A stretch of 64,000 nucleotides of DNA. Origin: Rickettsiella endosymbiont of Aleochara curtula. Its GTDB lineage: Bacteria; Pseudomonadota; Gammaproteobacteria; Diplorickettsiales; Diplorickettsiaceae. Below, one piece after another: positions 31,794-41,326 of the stretch. The position numbers and the translations under genes were made by a program. The number at the start of each line of letters is the position of its first letter. The first letter of the stretch is position 1. The notes under the pieces are model-generated. The model searched no databases. It was not told the DNA's origin and worked only from the letters and a program-made list of their open reading frames with translations. Location: contig NZ_OZ034990.1 of the NCBI RefSeq assembly GCF_964030935.1, forward strand, positions 1,304,001 to 1,368,000. The letters are read 5' to 3'.

Positions 31794-33322
31794 GTAAGGC
31801 ACTTTTTAAGTCAACCTCTGTTGTTGCGTCGATGACCTTGATTTCTCGGATTTTAGGTTTTGTTCGAGATATGGTCGCTGCTAGAATTTTTGGCGCGACA
31901 GCAGCAGTCGATGCTTTTTATATTGCGTTTAAAATTCCTAATTTCATGCGTGGATTATTTGCCGAAGGATCTTTCTCTACGGCTTTTATTCCCACTTTAT
32001 CTGAATATAAGCAAACTCGCTCACAGGAACAAGTGCAGCAATTTGTGGCGCATATTGCTGGGACATTAAGCTTAATTTTACTGGGAATTTGTATTCTAGG
32101 TGTTCTAGGAAGTAAAGGCTTGGTTAGTTTATTTGCTCCAGGCTTAGACCCTTACCGTTTTCAATTAGCAACAGAGATGTTAAGGATAACCTTTCCATAT
32201 TTGATGTTGATCTCATTAACCGCATTAGTGGGTGCGACTTTAAATTGTTACGGACAATTTTGGGTGCCCGCTTTTACACCCGCCTTATTAAATATCTCTT
32301 TAATCATGACTGCGTTTGGTGTGACGCGTTTTTTTAAAGTACCGGTAGAGGCCCAGGCATGGGGTGTATTGCTCGCTGGATTTTTACAATTAGGCTTTCA
32401 ATTACCTTTTCTTCATCGTCTAAAATTATTACAAAGACCGCGTTTCAAATGGCGCGATCCTGGCGTGGAAAAAGTATTAAAGCTAATGTTGCCGGCTTTG
32501 TTTGGTTCCTCAATCGGGCAAATCAGCTTATTGCTTAATACCGTTTTTGCTTCCTTTTTAGTTGCAGGCAGCGTCACTTGGCTTTATTACTCCGATAGAC
32601 TGGCTTATTTTCCACTAGGCGTGTTTGGAGTGGCTTTAATGACGGTCATTTTGCCGCATCTTTCTCGCCAGCATGCAGCAAAATCACCAAAATTATTTGC
32701 TAGCACATTAAATTGGGGCTTACGTTGTAATTTATTGATCGGAATTCCTGCTTCATTAACCATGTTGATTTTATCGGGACCGCTGATTGTTACGCTTTTT
32801 CATTATGGAAAATTTACTATCCATGATGTCTTTATGACACAACGTAGTGTGATAGCTTACTCCGTTGGTTTACAAGCATTTATGTTGATTAAGGTATTGG
32901 CAGCAGCTTTTTATGCACAACAAAATATAAGGACACCGGTTAGAATAGGGATTATTGCCCTGGTCGCGAATATGGTTTTTAATGCCTTATTAATTTTCCC
33001 GCTCAAGCATGCAGGTTTAGCTTTGGCAAGTTCATTATCGGCTTGGTTGAATGCGGGATTGTTATTATGGTGCTTGCAAGCGCGCCAAGTTTTTCAATGG
33101 CAATCTGGATGGCTAAAGTTTGTATTACAATTGTTATTAGCTAACAGTGCATTGGGTTTATTTTTGTACTGGGCGCCAGCCGCTACCTCTGTTTGGATAA
33201 ATTGGGGTTGGCAGCAACGTTTTTCACATATTTTCTTGCTGGGTATCACTTCAATTATTATTTATATTGCTACGCTCTGGATAACTGGTTTGCGTTACCA
33301 TGATTTAAAAGCCCAGTCATGA
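31790..33322 (+). CDS. murJ: Lipid II flippase MurJ
   Basis: MurJ (510 residues, MVF family) flips lipid II across the inner membrane for peptidoglycan synthesis. About 14 membrane segments are visible. The N-terminal STSVVASMTLISRILGFVRDMVAARIFGA and FKIPNFMRGLFAEGSFSTAFIPTL are diagnostic, including the conserved arginines of the central cavity. The ATG overlaps the ruvX stop (ATGA), favouring this start over an in-frame one 15 bp earlier. The stop overlaps the ribF ATG in the same way. Confidence 0.97.
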   Translation: MSKALFKSTSVVASMTLISRILGFVRDMVAARIFGATAAVDAFYIAFKIPNFMRGLFAEGSFSTAFIPTLSEYKQTRSQEQVQQFVAHIAGTLSLILLGICILGVLGSKGLVSLFAPGLDPYRFQLATEMLRITFPYLMLISLTALVGATLNCYGQFWVPAFTPALLNISLIMTAFGVTRFFKVPVEAQAWGVLLAGFLQLGFQLPFLHRLKLLQRPRFKWRDPGVEKVLKLMLPALFGSSIGQISLLLNTVFASFLVAGSVTWLYYSDRLAYFPLGVFGVALMTVILPHLSRQHAAKSPKLFASTLNWGLRCNLLIGIPASLTMLILSGPLIVTLFHYGKFTIHDVFMTQRSVIAYSVGLQAFMLIKVLAAAFYAQQNIRTPVRIGIIALVANMVFNALLIFPLKHAGLALASSLSAWLNAGLLLWCLQARQVFQWQSGWLKFVLQLLLANSALGLFLYWAPAATSVWINWGWQQRFSHIFLLGITSIIIYIATLWITGLRYHDLKAQS

Positions 33323-34251
33323 CAGAGCTTATTTGCAATATTCATAATATAAAACCTAGACATAAAGCTTGTGTCGCGACTATTGGTAATTTCGATGGCT
33401 TACATCGAGGACATCAAGCGGTAATTCAAGCTTTAATCGAATTAGGTACACGACTTAATCTGCCTACTTGCGTAATATTGTTTGAACCTCATCCGCAAGA
33501 GTTTTTTTATCGAGATCAAGCCCCAGCACGCTTAATGCGGTTGCGGGAAAAATTTAAATTATTACAAACTTTAGCTGTCGATCGCGTCCTTTGCTTAGGT
33601 TTTAATAAACGTTTAGCGGAATGCAGCGCAGAAGAATTTGTTAAAAAAATTTTGATCGATAAATTGAGTATTAAAGGTTTAATAATCGGTGACGATTTTC
33701 GTTTTGGAAAGGGACGCCAAGGGGATTTTTCTTTTTTGCAAAAATTAGGCCAGGAATACGGGTTTAAAGTTTTTTCTACACCAACCGTACTATTTGAAAA
33801 TGAGCGTATAGGTAGCTCAAGAGTAAGAAATGCTGTAAAGCAAGCTGATTTTAAATTAGCAGCATTATTATTAGGACGCTCGTTTAAACTCAGTGGCCGT
33901 GTTATCTATGGCGATCAACGCGGACGGTTACTCGGTTTTCCTACGGTTAATATTGGATTACATCGCCAGACCCTACCTTTACAAGGCGTATTTATTGTCA
34001 ACGTATATGGTTTAGCATCAACCCCATTAGCCGGAGTTGCTAATATTGGTAAACGACCTACTGTAAATGGTTTAAAAAATTTATTAGAAGTTCATTTATT
34101 TGATTTTGATCAAAATATCTACGGGCGATTTATTGAAATTGAATTTTTAAAAAAAATACGCGATGAAAAAAAATTCGACAACTTAGAGTTGCTTAAGCAG
34201 CAAATTACTCAAGATGTAGCTATCGCTCAAAATTATTTTATGAAAAATTAG
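33319..34251 (+). CDS. ribF: Bifunctional riboflavin kinase / FAD synthetase
   Basis: RibF (310 residues) phosphorylates riboflavin to FMN and adenylates FMN to FAD. The N-terminal nucleotidyltransferase domain has TIGNFDGLHRGHQAVI and GDDFRFGKGRQGD, then ISSSRVR-like IGSSRVRNAV. The C-terminal kinase domain has SGRVIYGDQRGRLLGFPTVNI and GVANIGKRPTV. It overlaps murJ by 4 bp. In most gammaproteobacteria ribF is followed by ileS-lspA; here the next gene is a GDSL lipase-like gene. Confidence 0.97.
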   Translation: MTELICNIHNIKPRHKACVATIGNFDGLHRGHQAVIQALIELGTRLNLPTCVILFEPHPQEFFYRDQAPARLMRLREKFKLLQTLAVDRVLCLGFNKRLAECSAEEFVKKILIDKLSIKGLIIGDDFRFGKGRQGDFSFLQKLGQEYGFKVFSTPTVLFENERIGSSRVRNAVKQADFKLAALLLGRSFKLSGRVIYGDQRGRLLGFPTVNIGLHRQTLPLQGVFIVNVYGLASTPLAGVANIGKRPTVNGLKNLLEVHLFDFDQNIYGRFIEIEFLKKIRDEKKFDNLELLKQQITQDVAIAQNYFMKN

Positions 34252-34268
34252 CCTATTAATTTTTATCA

Positions 34269-34301
34269 TTTAATAAATCTTTAATCTCTTCTTATTATAA
34301 T
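34269..34301 (+). promoter_or_regulatory. PmrA-box-like tandem repeat and -10 box of the GDSL lipase-like gene
   Basis: Two half-sites, TTTAATAAA (34269-34277) and TTTAATCTC (34280-34288), are 11 bp apart start-to-start with TC between them. Seven bp later comes a perfect TATAAT (34296-34301), 43 bp before the ATG. The PmrA box of Legionella and Coxiella is a tandem of YTTAAKATT separated by 2 bp; each half here matches 7 of 9 positions. The same layout, including the 7-bp gap, precedes the kinase gene at 53701. Confidence 0.5.
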
Positions 34302-34344
34302 TTCTCATCAGAAAGTCTTTCCTAAAATAATAATAAGAGTAAGT

Positions 34345-36033
34345 ATGTCAAATGCGTTGCTAAGAGCTCTCGCTGAAATAACCGGATGTATTTTTATCGG
34401 AGATAGTTTATCGGATGAACAAAGAAAATATAATGAATATATATGCGGCTGCTTTCCTTTTAAATGGGCTTTGCATCATTCAGATTATGATAATTTTACT
34501 AATGGTCATACTTGGGCCTATATGTTTGGAAATGTTTTTAATGATATTTTAAAAGACAAAGCAACATGGTCAGCCCAAGAAAAAACCACCTATTTTAAAA
34601 ACGTAGCAGAGGGAGGAGCTACTACGTATGACTATAGAAATATTAAGAGTTTTTTTAAGCATATTAAAGGGTTTATCTTAAGTTTTTTTCTTGGGAATAT
34701 TCAGAAACAAGCAAAAAAAGTCAAAAACATACTTGACCCTAAAACACTAGGAATTATTTTTGCAGGTGCTAATGATCTGGTGACGCTTGGATATTATGAT
34801 GAAGAAGGAGTTGCAAGGGCGGTTCAAGGAATTATTAATACCATAAGAATCTTGACCAATAGGAATGGGAAAACAGGCACTAAGTATTTAAAACATCTGT
34901 TATTGGTTGGCTTACCGGATATTAGCGAAACACCACGTTTTGCAAATAAATCTAAAAAGCAGAAGGATGCCATGCAAAAAGCATGTAAACAATATAATCT
35001 GAAATTGCAAGAGCTTGCTAATGAGTATCAATATGTAGATTTTGATTGTTGCACTATTTATCAATCTAAAGATAAAAATTATTTAGACTCTGAAATTATA
35101 AAAAATGTAGAAAAAGCTATTATAATTGTCGGTGAAGGTAAAGAACGGACCATTTATTTTAAAAATAATGGAGAATTTATAATTAATAAATCTAAAAACG
35201 AGTTAAAAAAAGAAGTAAATGTTACTCTCACTAAAGCACAACAAGCAATTTTTTCTGAAGATGGAGAAATTATAAGAAACGAAGTAAATGGAAATATATT
35301 AGATCAATTTGTTAATAAAGTAACAAAGCAAGCCAAATTAAATATCGATATAAAAATGATAGGTATTGAAATTATACTGGATGAAATTTTGCAAAATCCG
35401 GAAGCTCATGGTTTTACCGCTGGCTGCGCTGTTTACTATTTACCTGAAAATGAAGGTCAAGAAAGCGACTTATTGTCATTAGGAAATATCACTGCTGGAA
35501 ATGCAGTTATTATCAAAAAGGCCGACAATCGATTTTTTAGTTATATCATAAAAGATGGCCAATTAATTAAAAATGACTTTAAACCTGTGTTACAAAAATT
35601 TGATCTTTCAAAGGAGACTTTAGATCAATTAAATGAAAAAATTAAAAAATTTCCTTCTGAAAGTAAAATAATAACCTTGGCTTACAAGGACGATATACAC
35701 AATTTTTGGATTATTAATATTATTAAGTCTGTTGTGGATCACTATAAAAAATCATTTAATAAAGAAATTATACTTACTTCTATTAATAATTCAGTATTAG
35801 GAGCTATTAAAAAAGACTACTTAAATAGAAATACTATCTTTTGGGATGACTTACATCCAGCGAGAAGGTTACATGAACTATTAGCAGTAAAAATTACTGA
35901 ATATATTAAAGCTAATTATTTAATAAAGAATCAGACACAATTTAAGGATGACTCAACAATCGGTGTTGAGCCTAAGCTAAATTCAGATAAATTTGAAGAA
36001 TCTCCTGGTTCTTTAAGTTCCGGACCTTCTTAA
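34345..36033 (+). CDS. GDSL/SGNH lipase-like protein with large insertions, candidate secreted effector
   Basis: A 562-residue protein of the GDSL (SGNH) lipase/acyltransferase family, related in motif order to the Legionella PlaA/PlaC/PlaD group. Block I is FIGDSLSD (nucleophile S21), block II Gly is in AEGGATTYDY (90-96), block III is GAND (141-144) and block V is WDDLHP with D501 and H504. The NPEAHGF segment (351-357) matches the NPxxYGF motif seen before the end of this family. Two stretches look inserted: roughly 240-335 (Lys/Glu-rich) and 365-490. No signal peptide or membrane helix is visible. The C-terminus (FEESPGSLSSGPS) is Glu/Ser-rich, as in Dot/Icm substrates. It has its own PmrA-like promoter and interrupts the usual ribF-ileS synteny. 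Catalysis and secretion are inference. Confidence 0.8.
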   Translation: MSNALLRALAEITGCIFIGDSLSDEQRKYNEYICGCFPFKWALHHSDYDNFTNGHTWAYMFGNVFNDILKDKATWSAQEKTTYFKNVAEGGATTYDYRNIKSFFKHIKGFILSFFLGNIQKQAKKVKNILDPKTLGIIFAGANDLVTLGYYDEEGVARAVQGIINTIRILTNRNGKTGTKYLKHLLLVGLPDISETPRFANKSKKQKDAMQKACKQYNLKLQELANEYQYVDFDCCTIYQSKDKNYLDSEIIKNVEKAIIIVGEGKERTIYFKNNGEFIINKSKNELKKEVNVTLTKAQQAIFSEDGEIIRNEVNGNILDQFVNKVTKQAKLNIDIKMIGIEIILDEILQNPEAHGFTAGCAVYYLPENEGQESDLLSLGNITAGNAVIIKKADNRFFSYIIKDGQLIKNDFKPVLQKFDLSKETLDQLNEKIKKFPSESKIITLAYKDDIHNFWIINIIKSVVDHYKKSFNKEIILTSINNSVLGAIKKDYLNRNTIFWDDLHPARRLHELLAVKITEYIKANYLIKNQTQFKDDSTIGVEPKLNSDKFEESPGSLSSGPS

Positions 36034-36145
36034 CTGTATCCACAATACGTTTAGCGATTAATTTTGCTTTTTGGCGGATATCAAAGCTCGTTTTAGCATA
36101 AAATATTTTGACGAAACCGGCTCAGCTGATTAGACTACGCGGATT

Positions 36146-36889
36146 ATGTCACGAAAAGAATTTTATTTAATCCTCGAGACCAGCGAGCAGATTGCTCCCG
36201 ATGTCAAGCATTTCACTTTTCGCTATGAAGAGGGGGAGAGCTTTGAATTCATTCCAGGCCAATTTATTACTTTGCATATACCTACCGCTGAAAAGGTACT
36301 ACGCCGTAGCTATAGTATCGCCAATAAATCAAACCAAGCGAGTAATAAAATTGAATTTGCAGCTTCGTATGTCCCAGCAGGGATTGCGAGTGAGCTTTTG
36401 TTCACATTAAAACCTGGAGACAAAGTCGCAGCCACAGGCCCTTTTGGCCGACTCGTTTTGCGTGATGAGATGCCAGAACGTTATATATTGGTAGCAACAG
36501 GCACCGGTGTTACTCCCTATCGAACGATGTTGGCTGAGTTAGAACATCGATTTAAATTGCGTCCTTGTTTTAAAGTTATCTTATTATTTGGTGTGCGTAA
36601 ACGGGAAGATTTATTGTATCGTGATGAGTTTGTTACATTTGCAGAAAAGAACGCTTGGTTTGAATTTCACGCTTATTATAGTCGGGTTAAATTGCAAGAG
36701 GCATCGAATTATGAGCATACTGGTTATGTATTAAATGCATTTAGTGAACTTAAACCGAATTCTAAACAGGATATTGTGTATTTATGCGGTAATCCCAATA
36801 TGGTAGATGAAGTTTTTACACTTTTAGTCAAAAGTTATGCTTTTCCTACGGATATTATTCGACGTGAAAAATATATTTCCTCTAATTGA
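36146..36889 (+). CDS. FAD/NAD(P)-binding oxidoreductase, ferredoxin-NADP reductase type
   Basis: This 247-residue flavoprotein is of the ferredoxin-NADP+ reductase fold. The FAD-binding motif RRSYSIAN is at about 52-59, the phosphate loop region GPFGRLVL follows, and the NAD(P) site is VATGTGVTPYRTM. The C-terminal YLCGNPNMVDEVFTLL is also typical. There is no [2Fe-2S] domain, so it must use a separate electron carrier, possibly ferredoxin or a dioxygenase partner. Partner and direction of electron flow cannot be told. It stands alone after the lipase-like gene. Confidence 0.9.
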   Translation: MSRKEFYLILETSEQIAPDVKHFTFRYEEGESFEFIPGQFITLHIPTAEKVLRRSYSIANKSNQASNKIEFAASYVPAGIASELLFTLKPGDKVAATGPFGRLVLRDEMPERYILVATGTGVTPYRTMLAELEHRFKLRPCFKVILLFGVRKREDLLYRDEFVTFAEKNAWFEFHAYYSRVKLQEASNYEHTGYVLNAFSELKPNSKQDIVYLCGNPNMVDEVFTLLVKSYAFPTDIIRREKYISSN

Positions 36890-36939
36890 CGTGATGTATC
36901 GTTCGTGCCTGAAGATATGAAGTATTAAAGTAATTTACT

Positions 36940-36973
36940 CGTCATTGCGAGCGCTTAGCGCGCGGCAATCCAG
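36940..36973. repeat. REP-like palindromic repeat unit
   Basis: CGTCATTGCGAGCG...GCGCGGCAATCCAG: ATTGC (36944-36948) pairs with GCAAT (36965-36969), with a GC-rich internal stem. Sequences of the form GTCATTGCGAGCG..GCAATCCAG are widespread extragenic palindromes in many proteobacteria, including intracellular ones. It lies in the gap between convergent genes, where such hairpins often stabilise or end transcripts. Confidence 0.65.
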
Positions 36974-37062
36974 AAAATACGATGGATAGCCACACTCATT
37001 CTACTTGCTTGCCACGACGGCGATTTTTTACCTCTTGAATGACTGAGCCGAAGTTTGGCTAA

Positions 37063-37096
37063 GGCGGCACCCATGTATTCAAGTGCGAAGCGTATA
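37063..37096 (-). repeat. Repeat A left-end fragment, inverted, next to the ribH stop codon
   Basis: Read on the minus strand this is TATACGCTTCGCACTTGAATACATGGGTGCCGCC, which matches the left about 33 bp of repeat A (TATACTCTTCGCACTTGAATTTTTG..TTGCCGC). It ends 1 bp from the ribH stop codon. No right end is found nearby. Confidence 0.7.
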
Positions 37097-37594
37097 TTAT
37101 TCTGCTTCGATTTGTTCTAGCACCGAGATCATTTCCATCGCCGCATCCACCGCATCACGGCCTTTATGACAGCGCTTTCCATCTATGCGAGCAAGTGCTT
37201 GTTCTTCACTGTCAGTGGTTAACACACCAAAAATAACCGGTATAGATTCTTGCAAAGCAACTTTCTGGCAAGCATAACTCACTTGTTGACAGACATAGTC
37301 ATAGTGATCGGTTTCGCCACGAATAACGGCACCTAGACAGATGATAGCCAAACAGTTTTCGTCAGAAATGGCTATTTGCTGAGCTGCAAGACCGATTTCT
37401 ACTGCTCCAGGAACTCTGACAATAGTGATGTATTGTTCAGGAAAATTCAATTCTGTTAATCGTTGTAAGGCGCCATTCAGTAATTCTTCGGTAATACTTT
37501 GATTGAAGCGACTTACTACGATAGCGATATTAAATTCATCAGTGGGTTGATCGAAATGTAAGGGTTTAGCAATAATTTCTTTTATTTTTTGCAT
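37097..37594 (-). CDS. ribH: 6,7-dimethyl-8-ribityllumazine synthase
   Basis: Lumazine synthase (165 residues) condenses the pyrimidine product of RibD with dihydroxybutanone phosphate. Conserved motifs: [47 protein letters not shown] and [18 protein letters not shown] strong AGGAGC precedes the ATG. It lies 14 bp after ribBA on the same strand, forming a riboflavin operon with it. Confidence 0.97.
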   Translation of the reverse strand: MQKIKEIIAKPLHFDQPTDEFNIAIVVSRFNQSITEELLNGALQRLTELNFPEQYITIVRVPGAVEIGLAAQQIAISDENCLAIICLGAVIRGETDHYDYVCQQVSYACQKVALQESIPVIFGVLTTDSEEQALARIDGKRCHKGRDAVDAAMEMISVLEQIEAE

Positions 37595-37608
37595 AGGATG
37601 CTCCTTTT

Positions 37609-38823
37609 TTATAAATTGAGTAGATGTCCGAGCTTGGTTTGTTTAGTTTTTAAATAGGTATGATTTGTTGAATTAGGCTGCGCAATTAAAGGGATACGTT
37701 CAACAACTTCAATTCCATATTGTTCTAAATCGATGATTTTTTGTGGGTTATTAGTTAGTAATTTTACTTGCAAAATTTTAAGGTTTTGTAGCATTTGCGC
37801 GCCTATCCAATAATTTCGATCATCACTGCCAAAACCTAATTTTTGGTTCGCTTCGACAGTATCAAGACCCTGATCTTGTAAGGCATAAGCCTTAAGTTTA
37901 TTCAATAAACCGATACCCCGACCCTCTTGGCGTAAATAAAGTAATATACCCCCTTGTTGACTAATTTGTGCTAAAGATTCATGTAATTGCCAACCGCAAT
38001 CACAACGGGCAGAGCCAAAAAGATCGCCAGTAAAGCATTCTGAATGGATACGTACTAAAGTGGGTTGATTGGACACTACTGGTTTTTCTTTAATGAGTGC
38101 TAAATGATGATGCTTGTCCAGGCAGCTTTCAAACAATTTAACTGTCAAATCACCATAATCTTCAGTAGGCAAGCCAATAGAGGCAATTTCCTTGACTAAA
38201 GATTCAGTTTGAAGACGGTATTGAATTAAATCGCGTATCGATAATAAACTGAGTTGATGTTGCTTGGCGAATTTTTCCAAATCTGGGAATCTTGCCATGC
38301 TGCCATCAGGATTCATAATTTCACAGATAACCGCCGCAGATTTTAAGCCGGCTAAACGGGTTAAATCGGTACTACCTTCTGTTTGTCCCATGCGCTCTAA
38401 AATACCGCCTTTTCGGGCACGTAAAGGAAAAATGTGGCCTGGCATGACGATATCCCTAGGGCCGCTTTCGGGGTTGATAGCTACTTGAATGGTACGGGCA
38501 CGGTCTGCGGCGGAGATGCCGGTCGTGACACCTGCTGCAGCCTCGATAGACGCAGTAAAGGCAGTGTTAAAAGGATTGGTAGAGTGCTCTACCATCATAG
38601 GGATTTGCAAACGCTTAATATCTTCTTCAACTAGGGCTAAACAGATTAAACCACGCCCATATTGGGCCATAAAATTAATAGCTTCGGGTGTCACTTTATC
38701 AGCAGCAAGGACTAAGTCACCTTCATTTTCTCGGTTTTCATGATCGAATAAAACGATCATTTTACCGAGGCGTAGGTCTTGTAAAGCACGGTCGATATTC
38801 GGGAATGTAGAGGTTTTTATCAT
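37609..38823 (-). CDS. ribBA: Bifunctional 3,4-dihydroxy-2-butanone 4-phosphate synthase / GTP cyclohydrolase II
   Basis: This 404-residue fusion supplies both riboflavin precursors. The N-terminal RibB domain has [29 protein letters not shown] and [23 protein letters not shown]. The C-terminal RibA domain has the zinc cysteines in [20 protein letters not shown], the RQEGRGIG motif and NNPQKI. Both halves appear complete and active. It precedes ribH. Confidence 0.97.
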   Translation of the reverse strand: MIKTSTFPNIDRALQDLRLGKMIVLFDHENRENEGDLVLAADKVTPEAINFMAQYGRGLICLALVEEDIKRLQIPMMVEHSTNPFNTAFTASIEAAAGVTTGISAADRARTIQVAINPESGPRDIVMPGHIFPLRARKGGILERMGQTEGSTDLTRLAGLKSAAVICEIMNPDGSMARFPDLEKFAKQHQLSLLSIRDLIQYRLQTESLVKEIASIGLPTEDYGDLTVKLFESCLDKHHHLALIKEKPVVSNQPTLVRIHSECFTGDLFGSARCDCGWQLHESLAQISQQGGILLYLRQEGRGIGLLNKLKAYALQDQGLDTVEANQKLGFGSDDRNYWIGAQMLQNLKILQVKLLTNNPQKIIDLEQYGIEVVERIPLIAQPNSTNHTYLKTKQTKLGHLLNL

Positions 38824-38867
38824 CTGTTTTATTATTGCTGGTTTGGAACAGTATTATACGCCTATTG

Positions 38868-39938
38868 TTACCTCCATTTAAACTCAAAACATGTATCTCT
38901 ACCTAAATGAGTGGTATTAATCGGCATGGCCCCCTTTAAGGGGTTTGGAGAAGTAAAGGCTATTTGGGCACTTTCTCCTAGCCATAATGGTGCCACATAG
39001 ATAAAAGCTCTTTGCAATAGACCGACTTTGATGAAAGCTTGAAAATTAACACCTCCGGCTTCTATCCACAAATCAATTTTTCCATCTTGGCCAATTTGCT
39101 TCAGTATCGCAAGTAAATCAAGGCCTTTTTTATCACTTTTTATAGGGATGAAACGTATATCATGTTGTTGTAGTTTTTGTTGTTTGCTTAAATCGGCATC
39201 ATGGAAAATAGTAATAGATTCCGTAGAATTAAAAATTTTTGCTGAAATCGGTAGACTGAGATGGGTATCTAAAATATAAAGCGGTTTTTTATATGTTCCA
39301 TCATCTAAACGACAATTTAATAACGGATTGTCCAAACAAATTGTTTTCGCTGTAGTTAAAATAGCATCACTTTGTTTACGTTGCTGATGCGTAAATTGTT
39401 GTGCCTCACCCCCCGTTAATCGAATAGGTTTTCCATGTTGACTGGCAATTTTTCCATCTAAACTCATGGCCAATTTTGCCGTAGTAAAGGGTCTTTTATG
39501 TTTCCACCAATAGCTATAACTCGCATAAAAATTATCGATAGCAGGCAGAGGGTGTTGAATACATTCTATCCCTGCATCTTGTAGTATTTTATCTGCGTGG
39601 TTGTTTACAGCAGGATTAGGATCTCGGTAACCATAAACAACTTTAACGATGCCGCTTTTTATAATCAAATCAGTGCAAGGAGGAGTTTTTTTGGCAGTAT
39701 GACAACAAGGTTGTAAGGTCACATACAACGTGGCGCCTTGGAGGAGAGAAGGATCAACTTTACTGATGGCATCTACTTCAGCATGAGCCGAACCACTTTT
39801 CCGATGATAACCTTTGGCGATGAGCTGTGCATTTTTTACTAATACTGCACCCACGCAGGGATTTGGTGCGCAAAAACCCCGACGTATCTCTGCTAATGTT
39901 AAAGCTGATTTGAGATAGTGAGTTGCGGTGTTACTCAT
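38868..39938 (-). CDS. ribD: Bifunctional riboflavin deaminase/reductase RibD
   Basis: RibD (356 residues) deaminates and then reduces the pyrimidine intermediate of riboflavin synthesis. The N-terminal cytidine-deaminase-like domain has the zinc motif HAEVDAI and PCCHTAKKTPPC. The C-terminal reductase has KLAMSLDGKIASQHGKP-type residues and WIEAGGVNFQAFIKVGL. Its start overlaps the end of mpl by 8 bp. Riboflavin synthase (ribE) is not in the window. No FMN riboswitch is visible upstream. Confidence 0.96.
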   Translation of the reverse strand: MSNTATHYLKSALTLAEIRRGFCAPNPCVGAVLVKNAQLIAKGYHRKSGSAHAEVDAISKVDPSLLQGATLYVTLQPCCHTAKKTPPCTDLIIKSGIVKVVYGYRDPNPAVNNHADKILQDAGIECIQHPLPAIDNFYASYSYWWKHKRPFTTAKLAMSLDGKIASQHGKPIRLTGGEAQQFTHQQRKQSDAILTTAKTICLDNPLLNCRLDDGTYKKPLYILDTHLSLPISAKIFNSTESITIFHDADLSKQQKLQQHDIRFIPIKSDKKGLDLLAILKQIGQDGKIDLWIEAGGVNFQAFIKVGLLQRAFIYVAPLWLGESAQIAFTSPNPLKGAMPINTTHLGRDTCFEFKWR

Positions 39939-41292
39939 TATCTAAGGCCCGAGCCAATTTTTCATGTAGGTTATCAAAAGCGCTATTACTCATAATCACA
40001 ATATGATCGGAAGTTTTGGCTTCTCTAACCACTTTTTCGATGATATCCGCTATGGAGTTGCAAATAACAATAGGAGTTGAGGTTGTTTCGAGTAAGCGCT
40101 CTACACCCCAATCTTGCTTTGGTCGCATTAGCCATACTTTATCTGCATCCTGTAAGGATGGACCTAACGTTTCTCGATGTATTCCAGAACGCATCGTGTG
40201 CGTACCAGATTCTAAAATAACTAGGATGCGTTTATTTCCAATTTTTTTACGTAAACCGGCAAGCGTTGCGGCAATGGCAGTTGGGTGATGCGCAAAATCG
40301 TCGTAGAGTGTTATTCCATTGGCCTGCTTATAAATTTCTAAGCGGCGTTTGATTCCTTGAAATTGATTCAATGCAGCAATTGCATCTCTTGGATTCACAC
40401 CGATATGATTTGCAGCAGCTACAGCAATAACCGCATTTGCTGCATTATGATCCCCGATTAACGACCAATTTATATCACCTTGTTTTTTGTTTTTATAATA
40501 GATAGTAAATTGACTAGCATCTGCTTTTAATAATTGGGTTCGCCAAGTTATATCTTTATTTCCTTCATTTCCTGTGTACTCAATCGGCGACCAACAACCA
40601 CGTGATATGACATTTTGTAAATTTTCATCGGTTTTTGGACAAACAATTAATCCCTGGCTAGGTACCGTTCGTAATAAATAAGAAAATTGAGTTTTAATCG
40701 CATCTAAGTTGGAGAAAATGTCTATATGATCAAATTCAAGATTATTTAAAATCAAAGTTTTAGGGTGATAATGAATAAATTTCGAGCGCTTATCAAAAAA
40801 TGCTGTATCGTATTCATCCGCTTCAATGACAAAAAAATCTTTTCCTAAGCGAGCGGAGCTATCAAAATTTTTAGAAATACCGCCAATTAAAAATCCAGGA
40901 TTTAATCCAGCATATTCTAATATCCAACTTAATAAGCCGGATACCGTGGTTTTACCATGTGTTCCTGAAACTGCTAAAACATGATATTTGCTTAAAACAT
41001 TTTCAGCTAGCCATTGTGGCCCTGAAATATAAGGGATATTTTGATTTAAAACATATTCAACACATGAGTTTCCACGTGTCATGGTATTGCCCATGATGAC
41101 TAAGTCGGGATGAGGAGACAGATTTTTTTCATCATAGCCTTCAAAAACCGGAATTTTATGCTCAGCTAAATGGATACTCATCGGAGGATAGATATTCGCA
41201 TCGGAGCCGGTTACTTCTAAGTTTTTTTGCTTGGCTATTAAAGCAATGCCTGCCATGAATGTCCCGCAGATGCCCAAAATATGAAGTCGCAT
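39931..41292 (-). CDS. mpl: UDP-N-acetylmuramate:L-alanyl-gamma-D-glutamyl-meso-diaminopimelate ligase
   Basis: Mpl (453 residues) reattaches recycled murein tripeptide to UDP-MurNAc. It is a Mur ligase: ATP loop SGTHGKTTVSGLL, N-terminal HILGICGTFMAGIALIA, DEYDTAFFDKRSKFIHY (typical of Mpl rather than MurC) and DDFAHHPTAIAATLAGLR. Length is normal. It is co-transcribed with ribD. A repeat A copy lies directly upstream. Confidence 0.96.
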   Translation of the reverse strand: MRLHILGICGTFMAGIALIAKQKNLEVTGSDANIYPPMSIHLAEHKIPVFEGYDEKNLSPHPDLVIMGNTMTRGNSCVEYVLNQNIPYISGPQWLAENVLSKYHVLAVSGTHGKTTVSGLLSWILEYAGLNPGFLIGGISKNFDSSARLGKDFFVIEADEYDTAFFDKRSKFIHYHPKTLILNNLEFDHIDIFSNLDAIKTQFSYLLRTVPSQGLIVCPKTDENLQNVISRGCWSPIEYTGNEGNKDITWRTQLLKADASQFTIYYKNKKQGDINWSLIGDHNAANAVIAVAAANHIGVNPRDAIAALNQFQGIKRRLEIYKQANGITLYDDFAHHPTAIAATLAGLRKKIGNKRILVILESGTHTMRSGIHRETLGPSLQDADKVWLMRPKQDWGVERLLETTSTPIVICNSIADIIEKVVREAKTSDHIVIMSNSAFDNLHEKLARALDNE

Positions 41293-41326
41293 ATTAGCCT
41301 AGAAAAAGTGTGAATGTTTCAAGTAT

